Shown piece by piece: positions 55,516 through 64,000 of a stretch of 64,000 nt of DNA. Both the position numbers and the translations under genes were made by a program. The stretch lies in contig CAKPJC010000008.1 of NCBI GenBank assembly GCA_934162535.1, positions 20,370 through 84,369 of the forward strand. The letters are read 5' to 3'. The first letter of the stretch is position 1, and every line of letters starts with the position of its first letter. Below the pieces are notes generated by a model that searched no databases, was not told the origin of the DNA, and saw nothing but the letters and a program-made list of their open reading frames with translations. The stretch comes from an uncultured Clostridia bacterium. Lineage in GTDB: Bacteria; Bacillota; Clostridia; TANB77; CAG-508.

Positions 55516-55660
55516 AATTGATAAAATAAAAAAGCATTTGTCTAATGGCAATTAGAACAAATACTTATACAAATTTATAAAAATTATTATTTTTTAGCGA
55601 AATTTTTTAGCAAATTTTTTAGCGGATTACAATTTAGGTTCATTATCTTTGAAAATTTTT

Positions 55661-55734
55661 TGGAGGCGACTATCGGAGTCGAACCGATCATCAGAGTTTT
55701 GCAGACTCGTGCCTTACCGCTTGGCTAAGTCGCC
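55661..55734 (-). tRNA. tRNA-Cys (GCA), element copy
   Basis: 74 nt with encoded CCA. The acceptor GGCGACT pairs with AGTCGCC; anticodon GCA in CTGCAAA; T arm ATCGG-TTCGACT-CCGAT. It differs from the host copy at 40517 in the acceptor and T arms with compensating changes, so both are functional-looking, distinct genes. It is downstream of the intact tRNA-Gly. Confidence 0.95.
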
Positions 55735-55757
55735 GAATACTAGAACCACTAGGGTTT

Positions 55758-55831
55758 TGGAGCAGGTAGCGGGAATCGGACCCGCGAATCAACCTTGGCA
55801 AGGTTGCATTTTACCACTAAATTATACCTGC
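55758..55831 (-). tRNA. tRNA-Gly (GCC), element copy, intact
   Basis: 74 nt with CCA. The acceptor GCAGGTA pairs with TACCTGC; anticodon stem CAACC/GGTTG; loop TTGCCAA; T arm GCGGG-TCCGATT-CCCGC. It is complete and, in transcription order, first of the Gly-Cys pair carried at the right end of the element. The anticodon stem differs from that of the split host tRNA-Gly (TAACC/GGTTA). Confidence 0.95.
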
Positions 55832-55863
55832 ATTTTATAAAATTTTCAAAGTTAAGACCCCCG

Positions 55864-55874
55864 CCTTGGCAAGG
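55864..55874. other. attR core
   Basis: CCTTGGCAAGG, with element bases (CCCCCG) on the left and host tRNA-Gly 5'-half bases (TTATG) on the right. Confidence 0.8.
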
Positions 55875-55902
55875 TTATGTTTTACCACTAAACTATACCT
55901 GC
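55864..55902 (-). pseudogene. 5' half of split tRNA-Gly
   Basis: GCAGGTA acceptor strand, D arm with AGTGGT, and anticodon stem strand TAACC up to the loop. It is contiguous with the tRNA promoter on its host side, and its 3' half is 15.2 kb away at 40611-40656. Confidence 0.85.
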
Positions 55903-55926
55903 AAAATCACATCAACTAGCCCTACT

Positions 55927-55955
55927 ATAATAACAAAATATTCTAAGAATGTCAA
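55927..55955 (-). promoter_or_regulatory. host tRNA operon promoter
   Basis: On the minus strand: TTGACA (55950-55955), 17-base spacer, TATTAT (55927-55932), about 25 bases before the tRNA-Gly 5' half. After integration it reads through the half-gene into the element tRNA-Gly and tRNA-Cys. Confidence 0.75.
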
Positions 55956-55961
55956 TAGTTG

Positions 55962-57212
55962 TTAATAAAAAAATATAGATTCTAAATGATAAACATAATT
56001 TCTAAGCATTTCTTCAAAAAAGTAATTATAAGTTTTCTTTTCGACTTCATTAACATTTCTAATATTTACAGACATAATCTGCTCATTATTTACACTCACA
56101 GAAATATATCCAACAATAGAATTAGCAGGAAGAGGAGAATCTAACTTTTTATCACAATATATATATATGCAAACATCATCAAAATAATTACAATTTATAG
56201 GCAAAGAATCATATGGCAAATCATCGAACTTCAAGTCTAAAGAATTAGAAACACCTTTAGTAATTGCAAAACTGTTTGAATTAAATGAAATCCAATTATT
56301 AAACTCAGACAAAACTTTTTCTTTAATATTAAAAAGTTTAAAATTACTAAAAGCATAATCAATTAACTCAATACTATCCCTTGTTCTATCCTTTTTGGTA
56401 TCTGCACCAAGAACAATACAAATAAGATCCATATTATCTTTTTTTATAGAAGTAACTAGACAACGATTTGCACCATTTGTAAATCCAGTTTTAACGCCAT
56501 AAACACCATTAAGATAACCTAAAAGTTCATTAGTATTATTTAATGTTTTAGAATAACCATTAATAGAAACAGTATGTGTTTTAGTAGAAACTAAATTAAC
56601 AAATGTAGGATTTTTTAATGCGTAATCGGTTATAATAGCAAGTTCATATGCAGTAGTGTAATGATTATCATCATCCAGACCATGTGGTGTGACAAAATGA
56701 GTTGAAGTCAAATTGAGTTTATTACACTTATTGTTCATTAATGTTGCAAAACCTGCAACATCTCCACCAACATGTTCAGCAAGGGCAACAGCCGAATCAT
56801 TACCAGAACATAAAAGCAATCCATATAAAAGATTTAAAACAGAAACTTTATCATTAACATGCAAACCAAGACGTGAACCTCCCGTACCCGCAGACTTTTG
56901 AGAAATTGTAACAATATCGTTTAAATTTGCATTTTCCAAAACGATAATAGCAGTCATAATTTTCGTTGTTGAAGCCATTTTACGCTTTTCATTTTCATTT
57001 TTGCCAAACAAAATACAACCTGAATTTCTATCGAAAACTATACCAGCCCTAGAGTTTATGACAGGTTTTGTAACAATTGAACTAGAGGACTGAACAAAAC
57101 TTGAAATATCAATATCATTTTCAAAATCCAAATCATCTGCAAATACATAAAAATCAAAAGAAAGGACAAATAAAACAATAAAAAAGCAAACAACAAATTT
57201 ATAAAACTTCAC
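55962..57212 (-). CDS. D-alanyl-D-alanine carboxypeptidase (peptidase S11, DacF-like)
   Basis: This 416-residue penicillin-binding protein has an N-terminal signal sequence (hydrophobic core, then FADDL). Catalytic motifs are ASTTKIMTA (Ser-x-x-Lys), CSGNDS (Ser-Gly-Asn) and GVKTGFTNGA (Lys-Thr-Gly), in the S11 order. It trims D-Ala from peptidoglycan stem peptides. The start is GTG 57212, preceded by GGGAGG; an upstream frame start lacks a site. The C-terminal ~120 residues form a family-specific beta domain. It is divergent from the surface protein gene at 57361. Confidence 0.92.
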   Translation of the reverse strand: MKFYKFVVCFFIVLFVLSFDFYVFADDLDFENDIDISSFVQSSSSIVTKPVINSRAGIVFDRNSGCILFGKNENEKRKMASTTKIMTAIIVLENANLNDIVTISQKSAGTGGSRLGLHVNDKVSVLNLLYGLLLCSGNDSAVALAEHVGGDVAGFATLMNNKCNKLNLTSTHFVTPHGLDDDNHYTTAYELAIITDYALKNPTFVNLVSTKTHTVSINGYSKTLNNTNELLGYLNGVYGVKTGFTNGANRCLVTSIKKDNMDLICIVLGADTKKDRTRDSIELIDYAFSNFKLFNIKEKVLSEFNNWISFNSNSFAITKGVSNSLDLKFDDLPYDSLPINCNYFDDVCIYIYCDKKLDSPLPANSIVGYISVSVNNEQIMSVNIRNVNEVEKKTYNYFFEEMLRNYVYHLESIFFY

Positions 57213-57290
57213 AATAAATCCTCCCAAAACAAAATCATTAAAATAATATTAAGGAAAATAAAAAATATTACATTATTTAGTGAAAAAACA

Positions 57291-57319
57291 TTGATTTTAT
57301 TAGACAAAAGAAGTATAAT
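57291..57319 (+). promoter_or_regulatory. promoter of the first surface-protein gene
   Basis: TTGATT (57291-57296), 17-base spacer, TATAAT (57314-57319). The same CATTGATTTTA...TATAATAT pattern recurs at 62029-62057 before the second surface-protein gene, suggesting co-regulation. Confidence 0.75.
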
Positions 57320-57360
57320 ATATTATGTATGAAATTGTAAATATAGAAAGGATGTATACA

Positions 57361-60300
57361 ATGAATTTAAAAATGAAAAAAGTAAGTTTAATAATATTAA
57401 TAACAACAATAATAGCTGTTTTATTGGGATATATTGTCAGCTATGCAAATGACGGAACATTATATGTAAATTTACAAGAAACTGATGATAACAAAGTGGG
57501 GTATTTTAACGGAAGTTATCAAGATAATAAAAGTTATAGTGGTTATATCTGGAACATAAAAACATATAACTCAAATAATATAAATGATGTAAGTGCAAAA
57601 CAAAGAAACTTATATTGTATAAAAGCAGATTATTCAACTACATGGAATAAAGATGGAGACTTAAATGCACCACACAATATAGTTCAATATAATTTATCAT
57701 ATGATTTCCAAAAAGATAGAGATAAATTAATAAGACTATTAGGAAACGGAAATGATGCAAATAAAGTAGTACTTGATTTATTAGATTCAAGTAAATCATA
57801 TAGAGAATTATTATGGATATTGGACAACCTATATGCAGAAGGACAATCTATTCCAGAATATTTAGCAAAAATGTTTGATGCAACATATTCATATGATGAA
57901 GGATATGCTGACCCACATAATTTTACATATGCAGATGGAAGAACATATGACGCATATGATGAGTTATTAACTCCAGCAGACATAAAAGCAGTAGAAAAAA
58001 TGGCGATATGGTATTTTACAAACTACAAAATAGATGGAAATAGTGAATTTGATAAAAATGGAAAAACAGGATGGCTATCAATAACAACAGATGGAACTAC
58101 ATATTCACAACTTTTAGATATATCAAGAGATGATAGAGGACCACAAGTTGAAAAATTATATAATGCATTAGTAAAAAAAGCACAAGAAAATGCAAGTAAA
58201 TATACAGCAGAAAATGGATACCAATTAGATGCAACAGCAGAATTAAATACAGCAGATTTAGCAAAAAACGGAGACAAATATGTAATAAACTCAAAAAGAG
58301 TTGGAACAAAAAATGTATTAGGACCAATAAAAATAAGAAGTGGTAGTTACACAGACATTGCATTAAAAGTTACAGACGGAAATGGAACAAATGTAAATTA
58401 CACACTAACAGATGCAAATGGAAATGAACTACAAAATACAACATTAAAACAACAAATAGGTAAAACAGAAGGATTTTACATTAGTGTAGAAAGAGGTAAC
58501 AACCAAGAAATAAACTTAAGTTTTGATATAACAAGTCAAAGAACAAAGAAAACATTATGGTTACAAGGAACAGAAACAGCAAATTCAATAACATTAGTTG
58601 GGGAACAACCACTTGTTGAAGTTGAAAACGCTCCAGAAACAATAACAACAAAATTAGTAGCGAATACAGATGAATTTGACTTAGCATTAAGAAAATACAT
58701 AGTAGAAGTAAATGGACAACAACTTGCAAATAAAAGACTACCAAATGTATTAACAAACACACTAAAAACTGGAACAACAGCAACATATAATCACAGAAAG
58801 GATCCAGTTGAAATAAAAGAAAATGATACAGTAACATACAATATAACAATATATAATGAAGGAAACAAAGCAGGGTATGCAAGTCAAATTATAGACCAAT
58901 TACCAGCAGGGCTAATAAACTCAACAGAAAATGCAAATACAATAACATCAAAAGGAAAAGATGGAAACAACAAAAATACATATAAATTATCATATAACAC
59001 AACATTAAACACAATAACATTTGACATTATAAATACAACAGAAAATCCAGCAAAAAGCTTATCTGCATACTCAGAGCAAAATGGATTAGACTATGAAACA
59101 ATTGCAGTAAAATGTAAAGTGGTAGAAGAGCCAGACACAAAAAATGAGAAAATATTAACAAATGTAGCATGGATAAATGGAGCATATGACTCAGATGCAG
59201 GAAAAGTTGCAATAGATAGAGATTCACAACCAGAAATAAAACCAAATGTTAATAAAAACAACATGGAAAAATATAAAGGAAAAACAGACAACAAAGACGA
59301 CCTATCAGACAAAGACAATTACTATAAAGGTGAGCAAGATGATGATGACTTTGAAAAATTAGTATTAAAACCAGTAGTAAAAAAATTCGACCTAGCATTA
59401 TTCAAACACATAGCAGCAATAAGTAAAGACCAAACAATAGAAAATGGAGAGTATATAACAGACACAAAAAATAAAGATGGAAAATATCTAAGAGCACCTG
59501 TTGTAAAATCAATAGAAAATGGAAAAGTGATATATGAAGAAGATTCAAAAGAGGCTCTAACAGTTGAAAAAGGAGATTATGTATTATACACAATAAGAGT
59601 ATACAATGAAGGTGAAATAAATGGATATGCAAGTAAAATAAAAGACGCGTTACCTGTGGGACTTGAATTTGTGGTTGGAAATGAGGAATATAATAGTATT
59701 TGGGAATTAGAAGGATATGATAATGATGGAAGACAAATTGTTTCAACAACATGGTATGCAAAGGGAAAAGGTGCAGAGGTTGACTCTGCCCCAGGAGATG
59801 CAAACTATACAGCAAACTTATTAAAAGCATTAAAACCAGATGAGGCAATAAGTGATGAAAATCCAGATTATTTAGATGCACAAATACTATGTAAAGTAGT
59901 TGAAAAAGAAACATCTAATAGGGTATTAGTAAACTATGCACAAATATCTGATGATAGCGATGAAAACGGAAATCCAGTAGATGATATAGACTCAACACCA
60001 GATGAATGGATAGACGGAGATGACGACCAAGACATTGAAAGAATAAAACTACAATGTTTTGACTTATCACTAAGAAAATTTGTAACAAGTATAAATGAAA
60101 CAGAACTAAGAGACTCTAATGGAAAATATACAAGAGAACCAGTAGTTGATGTAACAAACTTAAAAAATGGAACAAGCACAACAGCAATATATAATCATAC
60201 TAAAAAGCCAGTAAGTCTTCAAATAGGAGATAAAGTTGTTTACACAATAAGAGTATATAATGAAGGTGATATTAACGGGTTCGCAAATGAAGTAAAAGAC

Positions 60301-61911
60301 TATTTACCACCATATCTTGAATATGTAAAAGACAGTGAAATAAATGCTGAATATGGTTGGGAAATATCAGAAGATGGTAGAATAGTAACAACAAAATATT
60401 TAAGCGATTATGAATTAAAAGGATTTGATAGCACATATGACACACAACTTGATTATAAAGATGTAAAAATAGAATGTAGAGTATCAAAAACAACACCAGT
60501 AAAACAAAACTTAACAAACATCGCAGAAATAGCTGAATACAAATACAATGGAAATGTTGTAGAAAAGGATGCTGACTCAACAGCAAACAACATTGATAAA
60601 AATCTACCAAGTGATGAAGAATTACCAGGATATAAAGACAGTGAAATGGATAAAACATATATCCCAGGAAACGAAGATGATGATGACTTTGAAAAAGTAT
60701 ATGTAAGAGACTTCGACCTAGCATTAAGAAAATTCATAACACAAGTAGGAGATAAAGAAGTAACAACAAGAATACCACAAGTAAAAAATGACAATGGACA
60801 AATAACATATGAACATCCAAAAGATCCATTAGTGGTACATGTAGGAGACATAGTAACATATACAATAAGAATATATAATGAAGGAGAAATATCAGGATAT
60901 GCAAATATAGTATCAGATGATATACCAGAATATTTAGAATATTTACCAGAAGAAACAACAAATGTTGATTATATGTGGAAAATGTATAATGAAAAAGGAG
61001 AAGAAACACAAAAAGTAGAAGAAGCAAAAAGAATAAAAACAGAATACTTATCAAAAGACAATTCAACAGAGAACCTAATAAAAGCATTTGATGGAACAAC
61101 ATTAGACTACAAAGACATAAAAGTAGCATTCAAAGTAAAAGACCCAAATTCAAATACATATATAATAACAAATCATGCACAAATATCAGATGATACAGAC
61201 GAAAAAGAAAAACCAATAAAAGACAAAGACTCAGAGACAGACAAATGGAATGAAGGGGAAGACGACCAAGATATAGAAAATATAAAAGTAGAATATTTTG
61301 ACTTAGCGTTATTAAAATATGTAACAAAAATAATAGTAGAAGAAAATGAACAACAAAAAATAACAGAAACAGGATATAATGGACTAGAAGACCCAGAACC
61401 AGTAGTAAAAGTAGAATTGCATAGAAAGAAACTAGATGAAGTAGTAGTGAAATTTGGATATGGAATAAAAATAACAAATGAAGGAGACATTCCAGGATAT
61501 GCAACAGAAATAACAGATTATATACCAGAAGGATTAAAATTTGTTGCAGAAGATAATCCAAATTGGACAGATGAAGGAAACAATGTAATATCAACAAGAC
61601 AATTAGAAGGAACACTATTACAACCAGGAGAAAGTGCAGTAGTAGAGGTAATACTAACATGGATAAATGGTGCAGATAATCTAGCAGAGAAAACAAATAC
61701 AGCAGAAATATCAGAAGACAAAAATGAATATGATGTACTTGATAGAGATTCAACACCAGATAACCAAAAACCTAGAGAAGATGACATAGATATTGCAAAA
61801 GTATTATTAGCAATCTCAACAGGTGGACCAAAGACATATATAACACTAACATTAGGATTATTAACAATAGTATTAGTTGGTGTTGGAGCAATAAGAAAAT
61901 TCGTATTATAG
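57361..61911 (+). CDS. large secreted adhesin-like protein with thioester-type domain and five repeats
   Basis: This 1516-residue surface protein has a signal peptide (about 1-33). An N-terminal thioester-type domain follows, with LYCIKADY (Cys86) and, where Gln is expected, Glu212 in AVEKMAIWYFTNYKID. Then come five repeats each opening with FDLALRK-like motifs (about residues 438, 676, 900, 1118 and 1314), of DUF11/isopeptide-type beta domain character, often with DxDDxDDxE-like linkers. The C-terminus has a hydrophobic helix and Arg-Lys tail, preceded by ISTGGPKTY, a possible sortase-type signal but not LPxTG. ATG 57361 has AAAGGATG upstream. Confidence 0.78.
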   Translation: MNLKMKKVSLIILITTIIAVLLGYIVSYANDGTLYVNLQETDDNKVGYFNGSYQDNKSYSGYIWNIKTYNSNNINDVSAKQRNLYCIKADYSTTWNKDGDLNAPHNIVQYNLSYDFQKDRDKLIRLLGNGNDANKVVLDLLDSSKSYRELLWILDNLYAEGQSIPEYLAKMFDATYSYDEGYADPHNFTYADGRTYDAYDELLTPADIKAVEKMAIWYFTNYKIDGNSEFDKNGKTGWLSITTDGTTYSQLLDISRDDRGPQVEKLYNALVKKAQENASKYTAENGYQLDATAELNTADLAKNGDKYVINSKRVGTKNVLGPIKIRSGSYTDIALKVTDGNGTNVNYTLTDANGNELQNTTLKQQIGKTEGFYISVERGNNQEINLSFDITSQRTKKTLWLQGTETANSITLVGEQPLVEVENAPETITTKLVANTDEFDLALRKYIVEVNGQQLANKRLPNVLTNTLKTGTTATYNHRKDPVEIKENDTVTYNITIYNEGNKAGYASQIIDQLPAGLINSTENANTITSKGKDGNNKNTYKLSYNTTLNTITFDIINTTENPAKSLSAYSEQNGLDYETIAVKCKVVEEPDTKNEKILTNVAWINGAYDSDAGKVAIDRDSQPEIKPNVNKNNMEKYKGKTDNKDDLSDKDNYYKGEQDDDDFEKLVLKPVVKKFDLALFKHIAAISKDQTIENGEYITDTKNKDGKYLRAPVVKSIENGKVIYEEDSKEALTVEKGDYVLYTIRVYNEGEINGYASKIKDALPVGLEFVVGNEEYNSIWELEGYDNDGRQIVSTTWYAKGKGAEVDSAPGDANYTANLLKALKPDEAISDENPDYLDAQILCKVVEKETSNRVLVNYAQISDDSDENGNPVDDIDSTPDEWIDGDDDQDIERIKLQCFDLSLRKFVTSINETELRDSNGKYTREPVVDVTNLKNGTSTTAIYNHTKKPVSLQIGDKVVYTIRVYNEGDINGFANEVKDYLPPYLEYVKDSEINAEYGWEISEDGRIVTTKYLSDYELKGFDSTYDTQLDYKDVKIECRVSKTTPVKQNLTNIAEIAEYKYNGNVVEKDADSTANNIDKNLPSDEELPGYKDSEMDKTYIPGNEDDDDFEKVYVRDFDLALRKFITQVGDKEVTTRIPQVKNDNGQITYEHPKDPLVVHVGDIVTYTIRIYNEGEISGYANIVSDDIPEYLEYLPEETTNVDYMWKMYNEKGEETQKVEEAKRIKTEYLSKDNSTENLIKAFDGTTLDYKDIKVAFKVKDPNSNTYIITNHAQISDDTDEKEKPIKDKDSETDKWNEGEDDQDIENIKVEYFDLALLKYVTKIIVEENEQQKITETGYNGLEDPEPVVKVELHRKKLDEVVVKFGYGIKITNEGDIPGYATEITDYIPEGLKFVAEDNPNWTDEGNNVISTRQLEGTLLQPGESAVVEVILTWINGADNLAEKTNTAEISEDKNEYDVLDRDSTPDNQKPREDDIDIAKVLLAISTGGPKTYITLTLGLLTIVLVGVGAIRKFVL

Positions 61912-61919
61912 AATAGAAG

Positions 61920-61956
61920 AATCTTAATTATTAAATCTTAATAATTAAGATTTTTT
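61920..61956 (+). terminator. terminator of the first surface-protein gene
   Basis: AATCTTAATTATTA (61920-61933) pairs with TAATAATTAAGATT (61939-61952), then TTTTC. Confidence 0.85.
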
Positions 61957-62028
61957 CTTTTATATAATAGAAAAATTTTTTCATTTACTAATATATATAA
62001 ACTTCTTTAAATTTGTTAAAAATAAACA

Positions 62029-62057
62029 TTGATTTTAAAATAAAGAAAATATATAAT
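62029..62057 (+). promoter_or_regulatory. promoter of the second surface-protein gene
   Basis: TTGATT (62029-62034), 17-base spacer, TATAAT (62052-62057). The transcript would have a leader of about 80 bases with a TAAAGGT/ACCTTTA stem (about 62091-62136). Confidence 0.7.
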
Positions 62058-62103
62058 ATAGTTGAAGGAAGATAACAAAAGAGGTAGGGGTAAAGGTTGA
62101 AAA

Positions 62104-62148
62104 ATGAAATTCTTTTTTAATCAGATTTGCACCTTTAGAAGGGAATGA
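62104..62148 (+). CDS. possible 14-residue leader peptide, coupled to the next gene
   Basis: ATG 62104 follows AAAGGT. The frame encodes a 14-residue peptide with Phe-Phe-Phe and a basic C-terminus, and its stop TGA overlaps the ATG of the surface protein (ATGA). It may couple translation, or be chance. Confidence 0.4.
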   Translation: MKFFFNQICTFRRE

Positions 62149-64000
62149 GATTGAGGATGAAAAGAAGGCTATTAATAATAATTTCTATAATAATATCAAT
62201 ATGTGCTATAGTTACATTTGCGATTATAAGTTATGCTGAAACAGACAAAATATATGTAAGTTTAAAAAGAACAGACACTGTTGGAATTGGATATGGCATA
62301 GGAAATCCAAATGTTACAGGAGGAAAAGAATTATGGTATTTAGCTACACACAATTCTACAAATAATAATGACATGAGTGATAATCAAAGAGCATTATATT
62401 GTTTAAAAGGTGATTATGGAGAATCATGGAATAATGATAATGTAGAAAAAAATGTAATAGAATACAACATATCATATGATTTACAAACTAACAGAGAAGA
62501 AATAGTAAATAATATAGTAAGTAATGATGCAGGAAATGTTGTCAAAACTATTCTTGACCCAAATCAAAAATATTATAAAGAGCTATTATGGATATTAGAC
62601 AATTCATATACAAAGGGAATGAATATTTTGGAATATCTTAATGGAATTGGCTTGAAAATTGAGTATGACGAAGATTACAATGAATACTATTATAATGGAG
62701 AACTTATAAGTGAAGGAAATATGATAACGGATACAGACATTATTGCTATTCAAAGAGCAGTAATATGGTATTACACTAATTATAAAATAGACAATGACAG
62801 TACATTTAACAAAAGTAATCAGGAGGAATGGCTTACAATAACATCAGATGGAGAAAACTATAGTCATCTATCTGAAATAGGAGGTTTTTCATCAACAGAA
62901 GGTAAAGACAGGAACAATATAGCAGTATTGCTTTATGATTACATGATAAAAACTGCTGATGAAAATGCGAAAAAAGATTATACAATAGAAAATAATTATT
63001 CAAGCCTAAAGCCAGAAGAAATTAATGTATCAGGATTAAATATTCAAGAAGGAAAATATAAATTAAAGACAGAAGTTGAAAAAAGCACTTATATTGTAGG
63101 ACCGATAAAGACTACCAAAAACAATAATAGAGCATATAGTGCAAATATAATTGTTACAGATGAAAATAATAATATTATACCTGAAAACAATTATAAATTT
63201 GTAGATTCTTTAGGAAATGAAAAAAGCAAAACATTAAAAGAGATAATTAACAGTGAAGAAGATATATATATAAGCATAGACAAAAATCTGGCTAATAAAA
63301 TTTACCTAAAATTAGAGATAAGCTATCAAGATACTACTAAGACGCTATGGTTGAATGGAACAAAATCTGGAAATAGTGTTACAGTGAATGCAGAACAGCC
63401 AATAGTTGAAATAAATAAACAAGATAAAACAATATCAGAAGAATTTGTTGGGATTCCTGAAATCACAAATATTGAGGTAACAAAAGAATGGGCAGATGGA
63501 AACAATCAAGATGGAATTAGAGCAGATTCAATTGAGGCAATATTAAAAGCAGATGAAGTGGTAGTAGATACAATTGTGCTAAATAATACCAATAATTGGA
63601 CACACATTTTTGAAAAATTAGCTAAATACAAGAATGATACAGAGATAAAATACACAGTAGAAGAAAAAAATGTGCCAGAAGGTTACACGGCAGATATAAA
63701 AGAAAACTCATCAAATAATTACACAATAACAAACACACATACACCAGAGATTACAGAACTAAAAGTAAATAAAGTATGGTCAGACAGTAATAACCAAGAT
63801 GGAATAAGACCAGACTCAATAGATGTAATACTAAAAGCAGATAATGAAACAAAAGAAACAATAACCTTAAATAGTGCAAATAACTGGGAGCACACATTTA
63901 GTAACTTACCAAAATACAAAAACGGAACAGAAATAAAATACACAGTAGAAGAGAAAAATGTGCCAGAAGGTTACACAGCAGAAGTGAAGGAGAATTCAAC
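62145..64000 (+). CDS. secreted adhesin with thioester and CnaB domains, 3' partial
   Basis: The frame from ATG 62145 is open to the window end (more than 618 residues). It has a signal peptide (about 1-34). A thioester-type domain follows with LYCLKGDY (Cys86) and the matching glutamine Gln203 in IQRAVIWYYTNYKID. CnaB-type isopeptide domains then open with VTKEWADGNNQDGIR (about 443) and VNKVWSDSNNQDGIR (about 537), with ENxYTIxNTHTP linkers. It is a paralogue of the preceding gene in the first 430 residues. TTG 62151 or ATG 62157 could also be starts. The C-terminal anchor is beyond the window. Confidence 0.8.
   Translation, partial: MRLRMKRRLLIIISIIISICAIVTFAIISYAETDKIYVSLKRTDTVGIGYGIGNPNVTGGKELWYLATHNSTNNNDMSDNQRALYCLKGDYGESWNNDNVEKNVIEYNISYDLQTNREEIVNNIVSNDAGNVVKTILDPNQKYYKELLWILDNSYTKGMNILEYLNGIGLKIEYDEDYNEYYYNGELISEGNMITDTDIIAIQRAVIWYYTNYKIDNDSTFNKSNQEEWLTITSDGENYSHLSEIGGFSSTEGKDRNNIAVLLYDYMIKTADENAKKDYTIENNYSSLKPEEINVSGLNIQEGKYKLKTEVEKSTYIVGPIKTTKNNNRAYSANIIVTDENNNIIPENNYKFVDSLGNEKSKTLKEIINSEEDIYISIDKNLANKIYLKLEISYQDTTKTLWLNGTKSGNSVTVNAEQPIVEINKQDKTISEEFVGIPEITNIEVTKEWADGNNQDGIRADSIEAILKADEVVVDTIVLNNTNNWTHIFEKLAKYKNDTEIKYTVEEKNVPEGYTADIKENSSNNYTITNTHTPEITELKVNKVWSDSNNQDGIRPDSIDVILKADNETKETITLNSANNWEHTFSNLPKYKNGTEIKYTVEEKNVPEGYTAEVKENS

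Larger units (their letters stand above)
40646..55874. mobile_element. 15.2-kb integrative element in a tRNA-Gly anticodon loop
   Basis: The element is bounded by identical 11-bp cores CCTTGGCAAGG (40646-40656 and 55864-55874), each joined to one half of the same tRNA-Gly. The inferred circular junction would be the perfect palindrome CGCCTTGGCAAGGCG. It carries a tyrosine integrase and HUH Rep, both frameshifted, a DUF927-type helicase, two small helix-turn-helix genes, cargo genes, and an intact tRNA-Gly-tRNA-Cys pair at its right end. No conjugation (type IV secretion) genes are present, so at best it was mobilisable. It now appears immobile by itself. Confidence 0.85.

Noticed and set aside
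40611..55902. Alternative model: integration at the intact tRNA-Gly (55758-55831) as a normal 3'-end restoration
   Set aside because: The left 3' half (GGTTA) does not match the anticodon stem of the intact tRNA-Gly (CAACC), but does match the 5' half at 55864-55902 (TAACC), so the split tRNA is the true target.
62085..62145. Riboswitch before the second adhesin gene
   Set aside because: No c-di-GMP (GEMM) or other known aptamer consensus is visible; only a simple stem is supported.

Overview
The window is AT-rich, Gram-positive, spore-forming, anaerobic Firmicute DNA, most likely from an uncultured gut-type member of the Clostridia. The evidence is GerAB/GerC-type germination genes, a Spo0E-like phosphatase with a Spo0A-box match upstream, an anaerobic NrdG activase, an AddB-type recombination nuclease, a GdpP c-di-AMP phosphodiesterase, strong GGAGG ribosome binding sites with several TTG/GTG starts, and tRNA and rpoBC sequences of Firmicute type. 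No species can be named from the sequence alone.

Region 1 (1-38192) is ordinary chromosomal backbone: a YitT-type membrane protein, a gerAB-gerC pair lacking gerAA, addB-pgeF-S66 peptidase, rpsB-tsf, xth, an AI-2E-type exporter, rpoB-rpoC with a long structured leader, gdpP-rplI-dnaB, tilS-ftsH, nrdG, rpsU, a YmfF/YmfH-like M16 pair and a 46-residue Spo0E-like protein. Three genes stand out from it: a tandem pair of anchored proteins with a nearly identical N-terminal half (22754-24037), and two genes of visibly higher GC (24145-24597 and 28861-29211).

Region 2 (38269-55902) is an integration hotspot built on a tRNA-Gly/tRNA-Cys locus. Its left part (38269-40524) holds remnants. There are two ~105-bp direct repeats, each starting with the 9 bases of the tRNA-Cys 3' end, a DUF3800 gene, an unusual tRNA-like RNA with its own terminator, and a convergent type I toxin-antitoxin module. 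Its main part is a 15.2-kb integrative element (40646-55874) inserted in the anticodon loop of a tRNA-Gly gene. The two tRNA halves lie at the two ends and would rejoin into a perfect cloverleaf. At its right end the element carries an intact tRNA-Gly-tRNA-Cys pair, placed so that the host tRNA promoter (55927-55955) now drives it. It therefore appears to replace the two host tRNA genes it breaks or disconnects. Inside are a DUF927-type helicase, a frameshifted HUH Rep, a frameshifted tyrosine integrase, two small helix-turn-helix (excisionase-like) genes at opposite ends, an array of inverted sites, and an uncharacterised cargo operon: a small zinc ribbon, a TPR/coiled-coil/FtsK-gamma protein, a stand-alone DnaJ C-terminal domain and a 468-residue protein.

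Region 3 (55962-64000) encodes cell-surface functions. It has a D,D-carboxypeptidase and two large secreted adhesin-like proteins with N-terminal thioester-type domains. The second one runs off the window. In the first, the glutamine expected to form the thioester is a glutamate.
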